Positions 1 to 8,395 of a DNA stretch of 64,000 bases are shown one piece after another. Origin of the DNA: Pigmentibacter ruber (GTDB lineage: Bacteria; Bdellovibrionota_B; Oligoflexia; Silvanigrellales; Silvanigrellaceae); assembly GCF_009792895.1 (NCBI RefSeq), contig NZ_WSSC01000002.1, positions 248,001-312,000 of the forward strand, given 5' to 3'. Both the position numbers and the translations under genes were made by a program. Positions within the stretch are counted from its first letter, which is position 1, and every line of letters starts with the position of its first letter. A model generated the notes under the pieces. The model did not search any database, was not told the origin of the DNA, and worked only from the letters and a program-made list of their open reading frames with translations.

Positions 1-948
1 TTTAAACAAATTTATAGGAAGAGTTTTAATAGTCAAAAAATTAAAGCAATTCTTTTAGCCCCTGAATATTTTATGTCTTTAACCAGACAGAATAAAATTA
101 TTTTAAATGAAGATAAACTTCTTATAGAAAAAAAATTTCATAAACTGTCTGAAAAATACAGTAATATTTTGATATTACTTGGGACAATAGCCAGCGAGAA
201 AAATAATACCACAAAGAACGTGAATACAGATTCCACATTGTATGATACTATGAAAAAATACAAAGAGTATGTTCAAGCAAAAAAATTAAGAGGAATTGCT
301 AACTATAAATCTCCTTATGAATTTTATAAATCTTCTTTAATAGAAGATAATTCTATGAAATCTATGCAGCACTTTAATTATTTAGTAAACCATGAATTCA
401 ATATGTACAATATTAGAGATACAAAAAATTTTTCAGATAGAGTCAAAGATTATCAAGATAATCGAAATAATTTTAGACTAATATCAAATAAAGCATATGG
501 TTATTTGGCTGGAAGTCGAATTGTTAAATATAGTAAAATTGCTGGTTATGATGAAGAAAGTAATTATGGTAAACAATTATTTATACCAGGTATTAAATCA
601 GAAAAAATATATCAGAAAGGTGTTGGTTTATATTCTATTCCTGTAAATAAAGAAAAGAGCCTCACATTAGGGATTGAAATTTGTTATGATCATTTCCATG
701 GTATTGGGCGAAAATTTTGGCAAACAAACCCTGATATTCATTTAATAATGTCCGCTTCAGTAATAAATAAAGTAGGAAATTTTAAAGTAAAGCCAAATGG
801 CTATGTGATACATACAAGTACTTCAGATTCTGAAGATAAAATATTTCACTACAAAAATTTAAGTTTTAATATTTTAAATGAACATGATATTAAAATTTCT
901 TATGGAAAAATAAATTATAATTTGAAATGTGGTTTAATTTATATTTAA
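1..948 (+). CDS. Carbon-nitrogen hydrolase (nitrilase superfamily), 5' end cut by window edge
   Basis: The reading frame is open from base 1, so the first in-frame ATG at 73 is internal and the real start lies left of the window. Just before that ATG the frame reads ILLAPEYF, which matches the catalytic-Glu strand of nitrilase-superfamily amidohydrolases. Further on, GIEICYDHF carries the expected catalytic Cys followed by the C-x-D pattern. These enzymes hydrolyse non-peptide C-N bonds (amides, nitriles, carbamoyl groups) through a Glu-Lys-Cys triad. The Lys is less obvious here and the middle of the protein is Asn/Lys-rich and diverged, so the substrate cannot be predicted. The gene stands alone, with 183 bases before the next gene on the same strand. 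Confidence 0.7.
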   Translation, partial: FKQIYRKSFNSQKIKAILLAPEYFMSLTRQNKIILNEDKLLIEKKFHKLSEKYSNILILLGTIASEKNNTTKNVNTDSTLYDTMKKYKEYVQAKKLRGIANYKSPYEFYKSSLIEDNSMKSMQHFNYLVNHEFNMYNIRDTKNFSDRVKDYQDNRNNFRLISNKAYGYLAGSRIVKYSKIAGYDEESNYGKQLFIPGIKSEKIYQKGVGLYSIPVNKEKSLTLGIEICYDHFHGIGRKFWQTNPDIHLIMSASVINKVGNFKVKPNGYVIHTSTSDSEDKIFHYKNLSFNILNEHDIKISYGKINYNLKCGLIYI

Positions 949-1131
949 ATTATTTATTTTAAAATTAAATAAAAAATAGGAAGATTTTTTTAATAAAAAA
1001 TTTTCTATATTGAATATAATTATTGATAAATTTTATGAATTAATATATTTTAAATGCCGGGATGCTATTGTGATTATAGCAATAAATTCTATGTAGAATA
1101 TTATTTTTATTGATTAATTTTAAGGATTGAT

Positions 1132-2490
1132 ATGAAAAAAATAATTTATACTTTTTTGATTTTGAATCTTTTATTAGTTACGGTAAATTTATATGCAAAA
1201 AACGAATTAATTCAATGGAAACAATGTAATTCAGTCTTAAAAGGTGAACATTTTAAGACTGAATGCGGTGTTTTCAAAGCCCCTCTTGACTGGGAAAATT
1301 TGAATAATACTAGAAAAATATTTGTAGATTTTATAAAAGTAACTGAAGAAGTACAAAAAAATAAAAAGGATGCTTTATTTGTAAGTCCTGGCGGACCTGG
1401 TGGTAATAGTGTGGAATTTGCAAAAATAATTGCAGAAAAAAATCCTGATTTATTAAAAAAATATGACATTATAGGTTTGAATTCTCGAGGTTTTTCTGAA
1501 TCTATGAATTTACAAGACTGTAATAAATTTATTGATTATAAACAATTATTAAATCCTATAAAAAATCAAAATGATTATTTAAATATTAAGGAATACAGTC
1601 ATTCTCTTCAAAATGAGTGTCTCTTAATTAATGGAGATATCATGAATTTCTTAAGTGTTGATCAAATTACTCAGGATTATATTGGACTTCTTGAACAATT
1701 GAATTATTCTAAAATAAATTACTTTGGAGCTTCTTATTCCTCTGTAATAGCTCTTAACTTAATAAACTCATTTCCTAAATATATCGATAAAGTAATAATA
1801 GATAGTAATTTAAATCAAGTTCAAACTTATAAAGAGAGAATTATTGGTCAAAATAAAGCTATAAATAGATTATTTGATCATCTTAATATAAAAAAATCTT
1901 TACTAAGTGATTTTGAATTAATTAAGAAAAAATACCCTAAAATAAATGAATATATAATTCTTAATTCAATAATGGAGATGATAAAAGGAAATGGTTTTAA
2001 ATTAGAAGATTTAAATAAAAAGTTAACTCTACTAAAGGAAGGTCAAGTAGATTTTTATGAGGTATTTAATAAAGATGAATCTGGTAATCAGAATACTTAT
2101 CCTTTATGTTTAGATATTCCTTCGAATGATCTTCCTCTTAGTGATGTCACTGAGAATATGGAAACAGCAAAAAATGATTTAAAAGAATTTGGTAAAGTAA
2201 CTCCTTATGTATTAGCTCAAAATATTTGCTCTGGTTGGGATGTAGCAAAAAAAGTTGAATATAATATTCCCAATAATATTCAAGTATTAATTTTAACCTC
2301 AGATTATGATATTATAACTCCAAAAGAATGGTCGCTTTCTTTAGTACCTATCATTCCACAGAATAAAGTGGTATCTTTCAATGGAAAAATCCATGGTGTG
2401 TATATGAAATCAAAGTGTGCTAGAAAAATTGCTAATGAATTTTTATTAGAGAATATTTTTCCTAAAGATAATATAAATTGTACTGAGTAG
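1132..2490 (+). CDS. Secreted alpha/beta hydrolase, TAP/proline-iminopeptidase-like
   Basis: This 452-residue protein begins with a typical signal peptide (MKKIIYTFLILNLLLVTVNLYA), so it is probably exported. VSPGGPGGNS forms the oxyanion region, FGASYSS is the nucleophile elbow with Ser, SDYDIITP near the C-terminus offers the Asp, and NGKIHGVY the His. Order, length and the split between the N-terminal hydrolase core and the C-terminal Asp/His block match the tripeptidyl aminopeptidase-like (TAP) family, which release N-terminal residues or short peptides. Several Cys in the mature part could form disulfides. The start has an AAGGA site 6 bases upstream. It converges with the TerC gene with only 23 bases between and no clear terminator. 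The family is clear; the substrate is not. Confidence 0.82.
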   Translation: MKKIIYTFLILNLLLVTVNLYAKNELIQWKQCNSVLKGEHFKTECGVFKAPLDWENLNNTRKIFVDFIKVTEEVQKNKKDALFVSPGGPGGNSVEFAKIIAEKNPDLLKKYDIIGLNSRGFSESMNLQDCNKFIDYKQLLNPIKNQNDYLNIKEYSHSLQNECLLINGDIMNFLSVDQITQDYIGLLEQLNYSKINYFGASYSSVIALNLINSFPKYIDKVIIDSNLNQVQTYKERIIGQNKAINRLFDHLNIKKSLLSDFELIKKKYPKINEYIILNSIMEMIKGNGFKLEDLNKKLTLLKEGQVDFYEVFNKDESGNQNTYPLCLDIPSNDLPLSDVTENMETAKNDLKEFGKVTPYVLAQNICSGWDVAKKVEYNIPNNIQVLILTSDYDIITPKEWSLSLVPIIPQNKVVSFNGKIHGVYMKSKCARKIANEFLLENIFPKDNINCTE

Positions 2491-2513
2491 TTTTTGAAAG
2501 TTTAAACAAGAAT

Positions 2514-3461
2514 TTATTTTTTCTTAGCTTCGACTTTTGCAACATACCAAGAACTTAATGCTGCGGTTAATAACGTTGCAATAATAACAAGAAGTGACAT
2601 CCAGCTTGGTATCTTAACCCAATCCATTAAAAGCATTTTTAAGCCAATAAATCCAAGTATTACAGCTAATCCTGGTTTTAAATAACGTAATTTTACTATC
2701 CAATCCGCAAGAACAAAATAGAGAGCTCTTAATCCTAAAATAGCTAAAATATTAGAAGCAAAAGCAACGAATGCATCGTTAGTAACGGCAAATACTGCTG
2801 GAACAGAATCTATAGCAAAAATAAGATCTGTTATTTCAATAACAATTAAAGCTAAAAACAAAGGTGTAGCTTTGCGAATGCCATTGTGTTTTACAAAAAA
2901 AGATTGTCCTTCAATTTTATCAGTTGTTGGAATGACTTTCTTAAGTTTACGGATAATAAAACTATCATTAGAGTTACTTTCATCGTCGGACTCAAACAAA
3001 AATTTTATACCTGTATAAACTAAAATTCCTCCAAATAGATACATGATCCAATGAAAATTATGTAATAAATGTGCACCAAATAAAATGAAAAGACCGCGCA
3101 TTATAATAGCGCCTAGGACACCATAGAAAAGGACTCTATGCTGATACTTAACTGGTACTTTGAAGGATGAAAAAATAAGAAGTATGACAAAGATATTATC
3201 CATACTTAAAGTTTTTTCGACCAAATAACCAGTAAAAAATTCTATGCCTAATTGTGAACCATAACTCCAAGCAAACCATCCATTGAACATTAGAGCAGCA
3301 CAAATCCAAGCAGCACTCTCAATAAGCGCATGTTTGGTTTTATTGCTTTGTTTTGTCATTTTAAACAAGCTCAAATCGACTAAAAGCAGAACTACTATGC
3401 CAACTGTGAAGGATAGCCATATCCAGGGAGGGATGGTGGAAACATTTGATAAGAAATCCAT
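2514..3461 (-). CDS. TerC family integral membrane protein (Alx-like)
   Basis: A 315-residue polytopic membrane protein with about eight or nine hydrophobic segments. EKTLSMDNIF in the first half and ITDLIFAIDSVPAV in the second are the two hallmark acidic membrane motifs of the TerC/Alx/YkoY family, with Asp/Glu in membrane segments thought to bind or transport divalent metal, Mn2+ in the best-studied members. A charged cytoplasmic loop (residues about 160-190) separates the halves. E. coli alx and many relatives are controlled by a yybP-ykoY manganese riboswitch; I looked in the 235-base divergent region upstream and did not recognise that fold. An SD-like GAGG lies upstream of the start. 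Function in this organism (manganese export or tellurite resistance) is inference from the family. Confidence 0.88.
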   Translation of the reverse strand: MDFLSNVSTIPPWIWLSFTVGIVVLLLVDLSLFKMTKQSNKTKHALIESAAWICAALMFNGWFAWSYGSQLGIEFFTGYLVEKTLSMDNIFVILLIFSSFKVPVKYQHRVLFYGVLGAIIMRGLFILFGAHLLHNFHWIMYLFGGILVYTGIKFLFESDDESNSNDSFIIRKLKKVIPTTDKIEGQSFFVKHNGIRKATPLFLALIVIEITDLIFAIDSVPAVFAVTNDAFVAFASNILAILGLRALYFVLADWIVKLRYLKPGLAVILGFIGLKMLLMDWVKIPSWMSLLVIIATLLTAALSSWYVAKVEAKKK

Positions 3462-3696
3462 AATATTAAAACCTCAAAAGAAAACATTAACAATTTTATT
3501 GATTTTTTAGAACTAAATCAAGTTTAGTATAAAGGATGACCCCTTAATTTAAAAATAATTAATATTTACAAAAGCTTAAATCAAAATATAAGAATCTCAA
3601 AAAATATATCAAATAATTTTTTTATGGTTAGCTTTAAAAATTGACAACGATTTTTAATTAAGGCATTCGTTAAAAATAATTAAGGGAAGGATTAAC

Positions 3697-4185
3697 ATGA
3701 AATTAAAAACACCAAAATTATTTTTAATTATTTCATTATTTGTAAATAATTCAATCTATGCAAATCAAAATACTGAAAATGAAATTTCTATTAGTGAGCT
3801 AGATACTATCAAGGCAAATTGCTTGGCTAAAAATTCCAGTCATATGGATCAAATTAGAGGTTTTGGAAAGTTTAATATTCAATCTGAGTGGTTGCTGAGG
3901 TTCTGTATCAATAATGCTATTGAAATAAAAATATATAATAATGATAACTTGAATAAAAATGTTAAAGAGGTTTATGAAACTACATTTTTTAAAATTCAAG
4001 ATAGAATTAATTATTTACAAAATTTTGATGATAATGAATCACAAGTGAAATTAAAATGCTTTCAAAATTTAAATAATTCAATGTATTTTTCTGTTGCTAC
4101 TAAAGATCCAGATTTTATTAAAAGAGCTCTTATTTCTTATTATATGAGTGCAAAAAATGATTGTGTAAAAAGAAATTATTATTAA
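3697..4185 (+). CDS. Small secreted four-cysteine protein, unknown function
   Basis: The 162-residue product has a clear Sec signal peptide (MKLKTPKLFLIISLFVNNSIYA) and a preceding GGGAAGG site. The mature part, about 140 residues, is hydrophilic and contains exactly four Cys, spaced in two pairs (NCLAK/RFCIN early, LKCFQ/NDCVK late), suggesting two disulfides in the periplasm or outside the cell. I do not recognise a family. Its stop codon shares the palindrome TTAA with the stop of the opposite-strand gene, so the two genes end on the same four bases. Confidence 0.7.
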   Translation: MKLKTPKLFLIISLFVNNSIYANQNTENEISISELDTIKANCLAKNSSHMDQIRGFGKFNIQSEWLLRFCINNAIEIKIYNNDNLNKNVKEVYETTFFKIQDRINYLQNFDDNESQVKLKCFQNLNNSMYFSVATKDPDFIKRALISYYMSAKNDCVKRNYY

Positions 4186-4913
4186 TGTACTTCAAAGAAA
4201 ATTTCGTATCCAACTTGTTGGAGAATTTGTTTATCTTTAACTTCTAAATTATTGATCCAAGCTATTCTTTTTGCTGAAGATGGAATAAAACTTGAAAGTT
4301 GTATTAAATTTTGCATATTATTTTTAAAATTATCTGAATTTACTCCGGAAATTGCGATATATGGAGCATCGCTCTCTAGTACTGTAAATAGTTGTTTTTT
4401 ATTATGAATTAAAAAAATCAAGGTAAATTTATACTCTCTAGCAATTTCTGTAAGAAGTTGAATTTCATAAACATCTTGCATATTGCAATATATAATTAAG
4501 CCATTAAAGCCTTGGAGGATAGAATCATAAATTTCGTATTCTTCAGTAAAAAAACCAGTTCTAAAAATTAAAGAATTATTCGACTTCTGGATTATATATT
4601 GTTGCCAATCAAAATTTATTGGAGAAGTAAATAAACAGAATAAATCATCACTGGGAGTTAATTCAACTAAATTTCTTTTTGTTTGGAAAAGTTTGGAGAA
4701 ATCTTCATCATTAATATAATTTGGAATTGTAACCCAAGAGGATGTATTAATTTTTTGTTCTATTTTTAATGAAAAGCAAGTATCAATTAAATTTTTTTTA
4801 AAATATTCGTCTGTTTTTTTGCGGATTTCAGTGATTGATAATTGTTGCTTTTGCAAATTTGTTATTTTCTTTTGTTGCTCAATAAAAAAATCTAAAATTT
4901 TTTTTTTTGCCAT
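4182..4913 (-). CDS. TrpC-like (indole-3-glycerol phosphate synthase fold) protein lacking catalytic residues
   Basis: This 243-residue protein aligns by eye, in order and without large gaps, with indole-3-glycerol phosphate synthase. The N-terminal helix, the stretch LIFRTGFFTEEYEIY (family: LxxKDFIIDPYQIY), the strand GLIIYCNMQDVYEIQLL (family: LLIVSVLDD...L) and ISGVNSDNF (family: IGINNRDL) all match. However, the catalytic Lys of KDF is replaced by Arg118, the Glu of the EVH strand by Leu168, and the E-x-K...SPS and ESG motifs are absent. So it is probably not a working synthase. It sits 20 bases downstream of a trpD-like gene at the end of the glmM directon. What it does is unknown; a regulatory or structural role, or decay of an old trp operon, are both possible. 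Confidence 0.62.
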   Translation of the reverse strand: MAKKKILDFFIEQQKKITNLQKQQLSITEIRKKTDEYFKKNLIDTCFSLKIEQKINTSSWVTIPNYINDEDFSKLFQTKRNLVELTPSDDLFCLFTSPINFDWQQYIIQKSNNSLIFRTGFFTEEYEIYDSILQGFNGLIIYCNMQDVYEIQLLTEIAREYKFTLIFLIHNKKQLFTVLESDAPYIAISGVNSDNFKNNMQNLIQLSSFIPSSAKRIAWINNLEVKDKQILQQVGYEIFFEVH

Positions 4914-4933
4914 ATAAACTCCAAAAAAAAATA

Positions 4934-5962
4934 TTAATGGGTTTTATTTTTCCAAGATTCAAGAATTTTAAAAGCCCTGCCACTTCTAATAGTTTCTTTT
5001 GCTAACTGTAGGCCTTCTTGCAAAGTATTGCATTTGTCTGCACACCAAAGGGTTGCTGCTGCATTTAAAGATACAGCATCTATAATAGCTTGTTTAGATT
5101 TATTTTGGAGAGTATCAATTAACACTTTTGAATTATATTCTAAATCTTTTCCTAGCAAATCTTTTATTTGATAAATAGGAAGACCAAAATCTGTTGGTTT
5201 AATAACTTCATGTGTGATTTTTTCTTTGTCTAGTTTAGAGATATAAGTTGCTGAGCAAACTGATATTTCATCTAAACCATCCTCTCCATGTACGACAAGC
5301 GCTTTTTTCCTTTTTAATTGTTTTAAGCAATTAATAAATAACGGTAAATAATCTTTTTGAAATACTCCGATATATTGCCCAGAAAGATTCAATGGATTTG
5401 CTAATGGAATGATGAGATCAATAATAGTTTTAAAGCCTAAAGTTTTTCGAATATCCATTAAATGTTTTAAGCTTGGATAGACAATTTTGGAACTTAAAAT
5501 AGTGATATTTTCTTCTTCAAGTTGTTCACAAGCTTTTTCTGAATTTGCAGCAGGAAAAATATTTAATAATTGCAATACCTCCAAGCTATTAGCTTTCTGT
5601 AGATTACCTGCCCCTGTAAATTTAGCAACTTTTGCACCAGCTGCAGCAGCAATAAGCGCTGATGTTGTCATGATATTTAAAGTTGTAATTCTATCTCCGC
5701 CTGTTCCACTGCAATCAACTAAATTTTCATATGATTTATTTGTTTTGAATGCACTTTGAGTCTTTATTGTTTTTAATATTTTAATGATAATTTCTTCAGA
5801 AACTGGAAGAAAACGAAATCCAGTTAGAACTGCTGCTATTCTTACATCAGATAAAGTACCATCTATCATACTGAATGTAAGAGCTTCTGCTTCATCAATT
5901 GAAAAACCGCGACCAGCAAAAACCTGTTCCATTATTGGAGAAAAATTTTTATCAATAATCAT
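4934..5962 (-). CDS. trpD: Anthranilate phosphoribosyltransferase-like protein (divergent TrpD)
   Basis: The 342-residue product has the length and fold order of TrpD: helical N-domain, the PRPP-binding GTGGD loop (86-90), the NIMTTSALIAAAAG helix, R172 in IRKTLG, IPLANP (family: LGPLTNP) and the Mg-binding DGLDEIS with D231/E232. In true TrpD the anthranilate/PRPP loop reads KHGNR-S/A-x-S; here it is KFTGAGNLQKANS, so the His and Asn that contact the substrate are gone. PRPP binding therefore looks intact but the acceptor site is changed. It overlaps the upstream hydrolase gene by 11 bases and is followed by the TrpC-like gene. It could be a true TrpD with a tolerant site or a relative acting on another acceptor. 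Confidence 0.75.
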   Translation of the reverse strand: MIIDKNFSPIMEQVFAGRGFSIDEAEALTFSMIDGTLSDVRIAAVLTGFRFLPVSEEIIIKILKTIKTQSAFKTNKSYENLVDCSGTGGDRITTLNIMTTSALIAAAAGAKVAKFTGAGNLQKANSLEVLQLLNIFPAANSEKACEQLEEENITILSSKIVYPSLKHLMDIRKTLGFKTIIDLIIPLANPLNLSGQYIGVFQKDYLPLFINCLKQLKRKKALVVHGEDGLDEISVCSATYISKLDKEKITHEVIKPTDFGLPIYQIKDLLGKDLEYNSKVLIDTLQNKSKQAIIDAVSLNAAATLWCADKCNTLQEGLQLAKETIRSGRAFKILESWKNKTH

Positions 5963-7043
5963 GATCTCGCTCTTTTTTTAATATTAGCGTTGTTTTATAA
6001 GAAAAACTTGATGATAAAACTAGTTGTGTAAAAATATTATCTTTAATACTTTTTAAATTCAAGAAATTATTAATTTCTTGATAACAAGTTGCAGGAGCTT
6101 CTAAAGATAAAACATGTGCACAATCGTCAACCCACTTTGCTGTAATATTCTTTATATTATTATTTAAAAGTATGGGTATTTTACAAGATAATAATTTATC
6201 TTCTTTACCCCATAACAATAAAACAGGACATTTAATATTTTTTAAATTGTCATCAACAAAATGATCTTCTTTAGTTGAATTAAGCAAATCTTTAATTTTT
6301 TCATCTTTCAAGTTGCGGTATAATGCTCTTTTGGCTGTTTTACTTAGAATTGGAATACCAGTGAATGGAAATGCTTTCATAATTCCAGGATACAATTTAT
6401 GAAATTTTCTCCAACTTAAGAATGAGAGGGTATCTCTTAAACCAAATGGATTTACTTTTAATCCTGCTGGATTTAGTAAAATTAATTTATTAACACGTTT
6501 TTGTTGGGTGCTTGCTATATACATTGACAACCAACCACCTAAACTTAGTCCGCAAAGATCTACTGTGTCTTCTGTTACTTTAGAGATAAATTCTATTAGA
6601 GATTCAGCATGTTCTAAGAAATTCATAACAGAATTATTAGCTTGGCTAAAACCTGCCATATGAAATAAATCTGGTATAATAATTCTTCTTTTATTTTCCA
6701 GCATTTTTCCTAATATCCACCAACTTTGTGCGCTGCTACCTAAACCATGAACAAAAATAATTGGTTTTAGATCAGATTTTGGATTGCTATCATAATAGTG
6801 AATTTGTCCATATTTAGTAGTAATTACACTAGATGAAAATCCAGTCAAATTTAAAGCAGATTTTAAAATTTTTGAGAATGATTTATCTAATGCAATTTCT
6901 GTAGACTTAACTACTTCAAGATTTTCTACTTTTTTTGCTGGTCTAACAACAAACTGCAATAATTTTAATTGCAAATATCTGTTAATATGCATATTAGAAG
7001 ATAAAAAATGAAAGTTAAAATTTTTTTGTGGCATTTCACCCAA
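5952..7043 (-). CDS. Alpha/beta hydrolase
   Basis: A 363-residue alpha/beta-hydrolase fold protein. After a charged N-terminal leader of about 90 residues, FVHGLGSSAQSW gives the HG oxyanion motif, LCGLSLGGW the nucleophile elbow with Ser, LWGKEDKLL the acidic residue and DCAHVLSLE the His. There is no signal peptide, though the leader could be a membrane-associating region. The gene overlaps glmM by 8 bases upstream and trpD by 11 bases downstream, so the three are translationally linked. Substrate is unknown; the closest general type is MhpC/BioH-like esterases and lipases. Confidence 0.82.
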   Translation of the reverse strand: MGEMPQKNFNFHFLSSNMHINRYLQLKLLQFVVRPAKKVENLEVVKSTEIALDKSFSKILKSALNLTGFSSSVITTKYGQIHYYDSNPKSDLKPIIFVHGLGSSAQSWWILGKMLENKRRIIIPDLFHMAGFSQANNSVMNFLEHAESLIEFISKVTEDTVDLCGLSLGGWLSMYIASTQQKRVNKLILLNPAGLKVNPFGLRDTLSFLSWRKFHKLYPGIMKAFPFTGIPILSKTAKRALYRNLKDEKIKDLLNSTKEDHFVDDNLKNIKCPVLLLWGKEDKLLSCKIPILLNNNIKNITAKWVDDCAHVLSLEAPATCYQEINNFLNLKSIKDNIFTQLVLSSSFSYKTTLILKKERDHDY

Positions 7044-8385
7044 TCTCTTTTAAAAGTACTTGCTCAATTCGATTAGCCATGGATTCAATTTGCGCAAGCT
7101 CAGGCCCTTCTAAAGTTATTCTAGCTAATGACTCTGTACCACTGTAACGTAATAGAACCCTTCCTGAAGAACCTAACTCTTTTTCAAATTCTCTCACAAT
7201 TGAAGTCGTTAAGGGAAGAGTGTCAATGGGAGGTTTTTTACTAACTTTTACATTTTTAGTAATTTGAGGGAACTTTTTCATAATAGAAGCTAGTGCTGAA
7301 ATTTTTTTATGAGTCAGACACATTATTTCTAGAACTTTTAAGCAAGCTATTAAGGCATCGCCAGTTGTGCTAGAATCCAAAAAGATAAGATGTCCTGACT
7401 GTTCTCCACCTAAGCAAATGTTGTTAAGTAACATGCTCTCCATGACATTTCTATCGCCTACATTTGTGCGCAAGACTTTGATACCTGCATTTTCCATCGC
7501 AACATCAAATCCTTTATTACTCATTATCGTAACACAGACACCATTATTTTTTAATTGATTATGTGATTTCATTTCCAAAGCACATAATGCAATAATATTA
7601 TCTCCATCTAAAATGTTACCTAATTCGTCAACAACTATAATTCTATCAGCATCCCCATCTAAAGCAAAACCAATATCAGCACCAACTTCTTTAACTTTTT
7701 TTGCTAATATTTCTGGGTGTAATGCACCACTTCCTTCATTAATATTAAATCCATCTGGATTGTCGTGGATGATATGAACTTTTGCACCTAACTCTGCAAA
7801 AACTTTTGGGCCCACTTTATAACCAGCGCCATGAGCACAATCGAGGACAATTTTAAATCCATCTAATTTTAAATTTTTTGGAAATTTTTCTTTGAGAAAT
7901 ACCGCATATTGGCCTATCGCATCATCAATTCTTTTGGCTCTACCTAATTCTTTTGACGTAACTAAATGTTTGTCGAGTTCATTACTATCCATCAAGTTTT
8001 CAATAAATAATTCTTCGCTATCAGGAAGTTTAAAACCATTATGATCAAATAATTTGATACCATTATCTGAAAATGGATTATGACTTGCTGAAATAACAAT
8101 TCCAGCATCGGCTCGCATGCCTCTAGTAAGATAAGCAATTCCTGGCGTAGGTAAGGGGCCTACAAATAATACGTCAACACCAACACTGCATAAACCTGAA
8201 GAAATAATTCCTTCAATTAAATATCCACTTACTCTTGTATCTTTGCCAATTAAAACCTTAGGTTTATCAATTTTTCTTTTTAAACTAATTCCAAAAGCTT
8301 GAGCAAATTTTAATAAATTAACAGGAGCCATTATGCCGGCATTAGCTTCGCCACGAATACCGTCAGTACCAAAATATTTTCCCAT
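7036..8385 (-). CDS. glmM: Phosphoglucosamine mutase
   Basis: GlmM converts glucosamine-6-phosphate to glucosamine-1-phosphate for UDP-GlcNAc, the precursor of peptidoglycan and LPS. At 449 residues it is full length. FGTDGIRG opens the protein, the phosphoserine loop is SASHNPF (active Ser at 101), the metal loop DGDADR is present, and RYSGTESLARI forms the phosphate-binding C-terminal domain. It lies directly downstream of ybbR and cdaA, the same three-gene order (cdaA-cdaR-glmM) seen in Firmicutes, where c-di-AMP synthesis and GlmM regulate each other. A 10-base gap separates it from ybbR. Confidence 0.97.
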   Translation of the reverse strand: MGKYFGTDGIRGEANAGIMAPVNLLKFAQAFGISLKRKIDKPKVLIGKDTRVSGYLIEGIISSGLCSVGVDVLFVGPLPTPGIAYLTRGMRADAGIVISASHNPFSDNGIKLFDHNGFKLPDSEELFIENLMDSNELDKHLVTSKELGRAKRIDDAIGQYAVFLKEKFPKNLKLDGFKIVLDCAHGAGYKVGPKVFAELGAKVHIIHDNPDGFNINEGSGALHPEILAKKVKEVGADIGFALDGDADRIIVVDELGNILDGDNIIALCALEMKSHNQLKNNGVCVTIMSNKGFDVAMENAGIKVLRTNVGDRNVMESMLLNNICLGGEQSGHLIFLDSSTTGDALIACLKVLEIMCLTHKKISALASIMKKFPQITKNVKVSKKPPIDTLPLTTSIVREFEKELGSSGRVLLRYSGTESLARITLEGPELAQIESMANRIEQVLLKEIG

Positions 8386-8395
8386 AAAATAGCCT

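Noticed and set aside
975-1008. AT-rich hairpin after the nitrilase-like gene
   Set aside because: The arms pair (ATAGGAA...TTTCTAT) but are mostly A-T and no clean T-run follows; too common in such AT-rich DNA.
1212-1469. 85-residue minus-strand open frame inside the TAP-like hydrolase gene
   Set aside because: It is a shadow of a well-supported gene with signal peptide and catalytic motifs; no ribosome site or family features.
3283-3510. 75-residue plus-strand frame overlapping the TerC gene
   Set aside because: Fully antisense to the conserved N-terminal part of TerC; no own evidence.
3641-3646. TTGACA before the small secreted protein gene
   Set aside because: No -10 hexamer at 16-18 bases spacing, so a promoter is not supported.
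3462-3696. Possible yybP-ykoY manganese riboswitch upstream of terC
   Set aside because: The conserved core sequences of that riboswitch were not found by eye in either direction.
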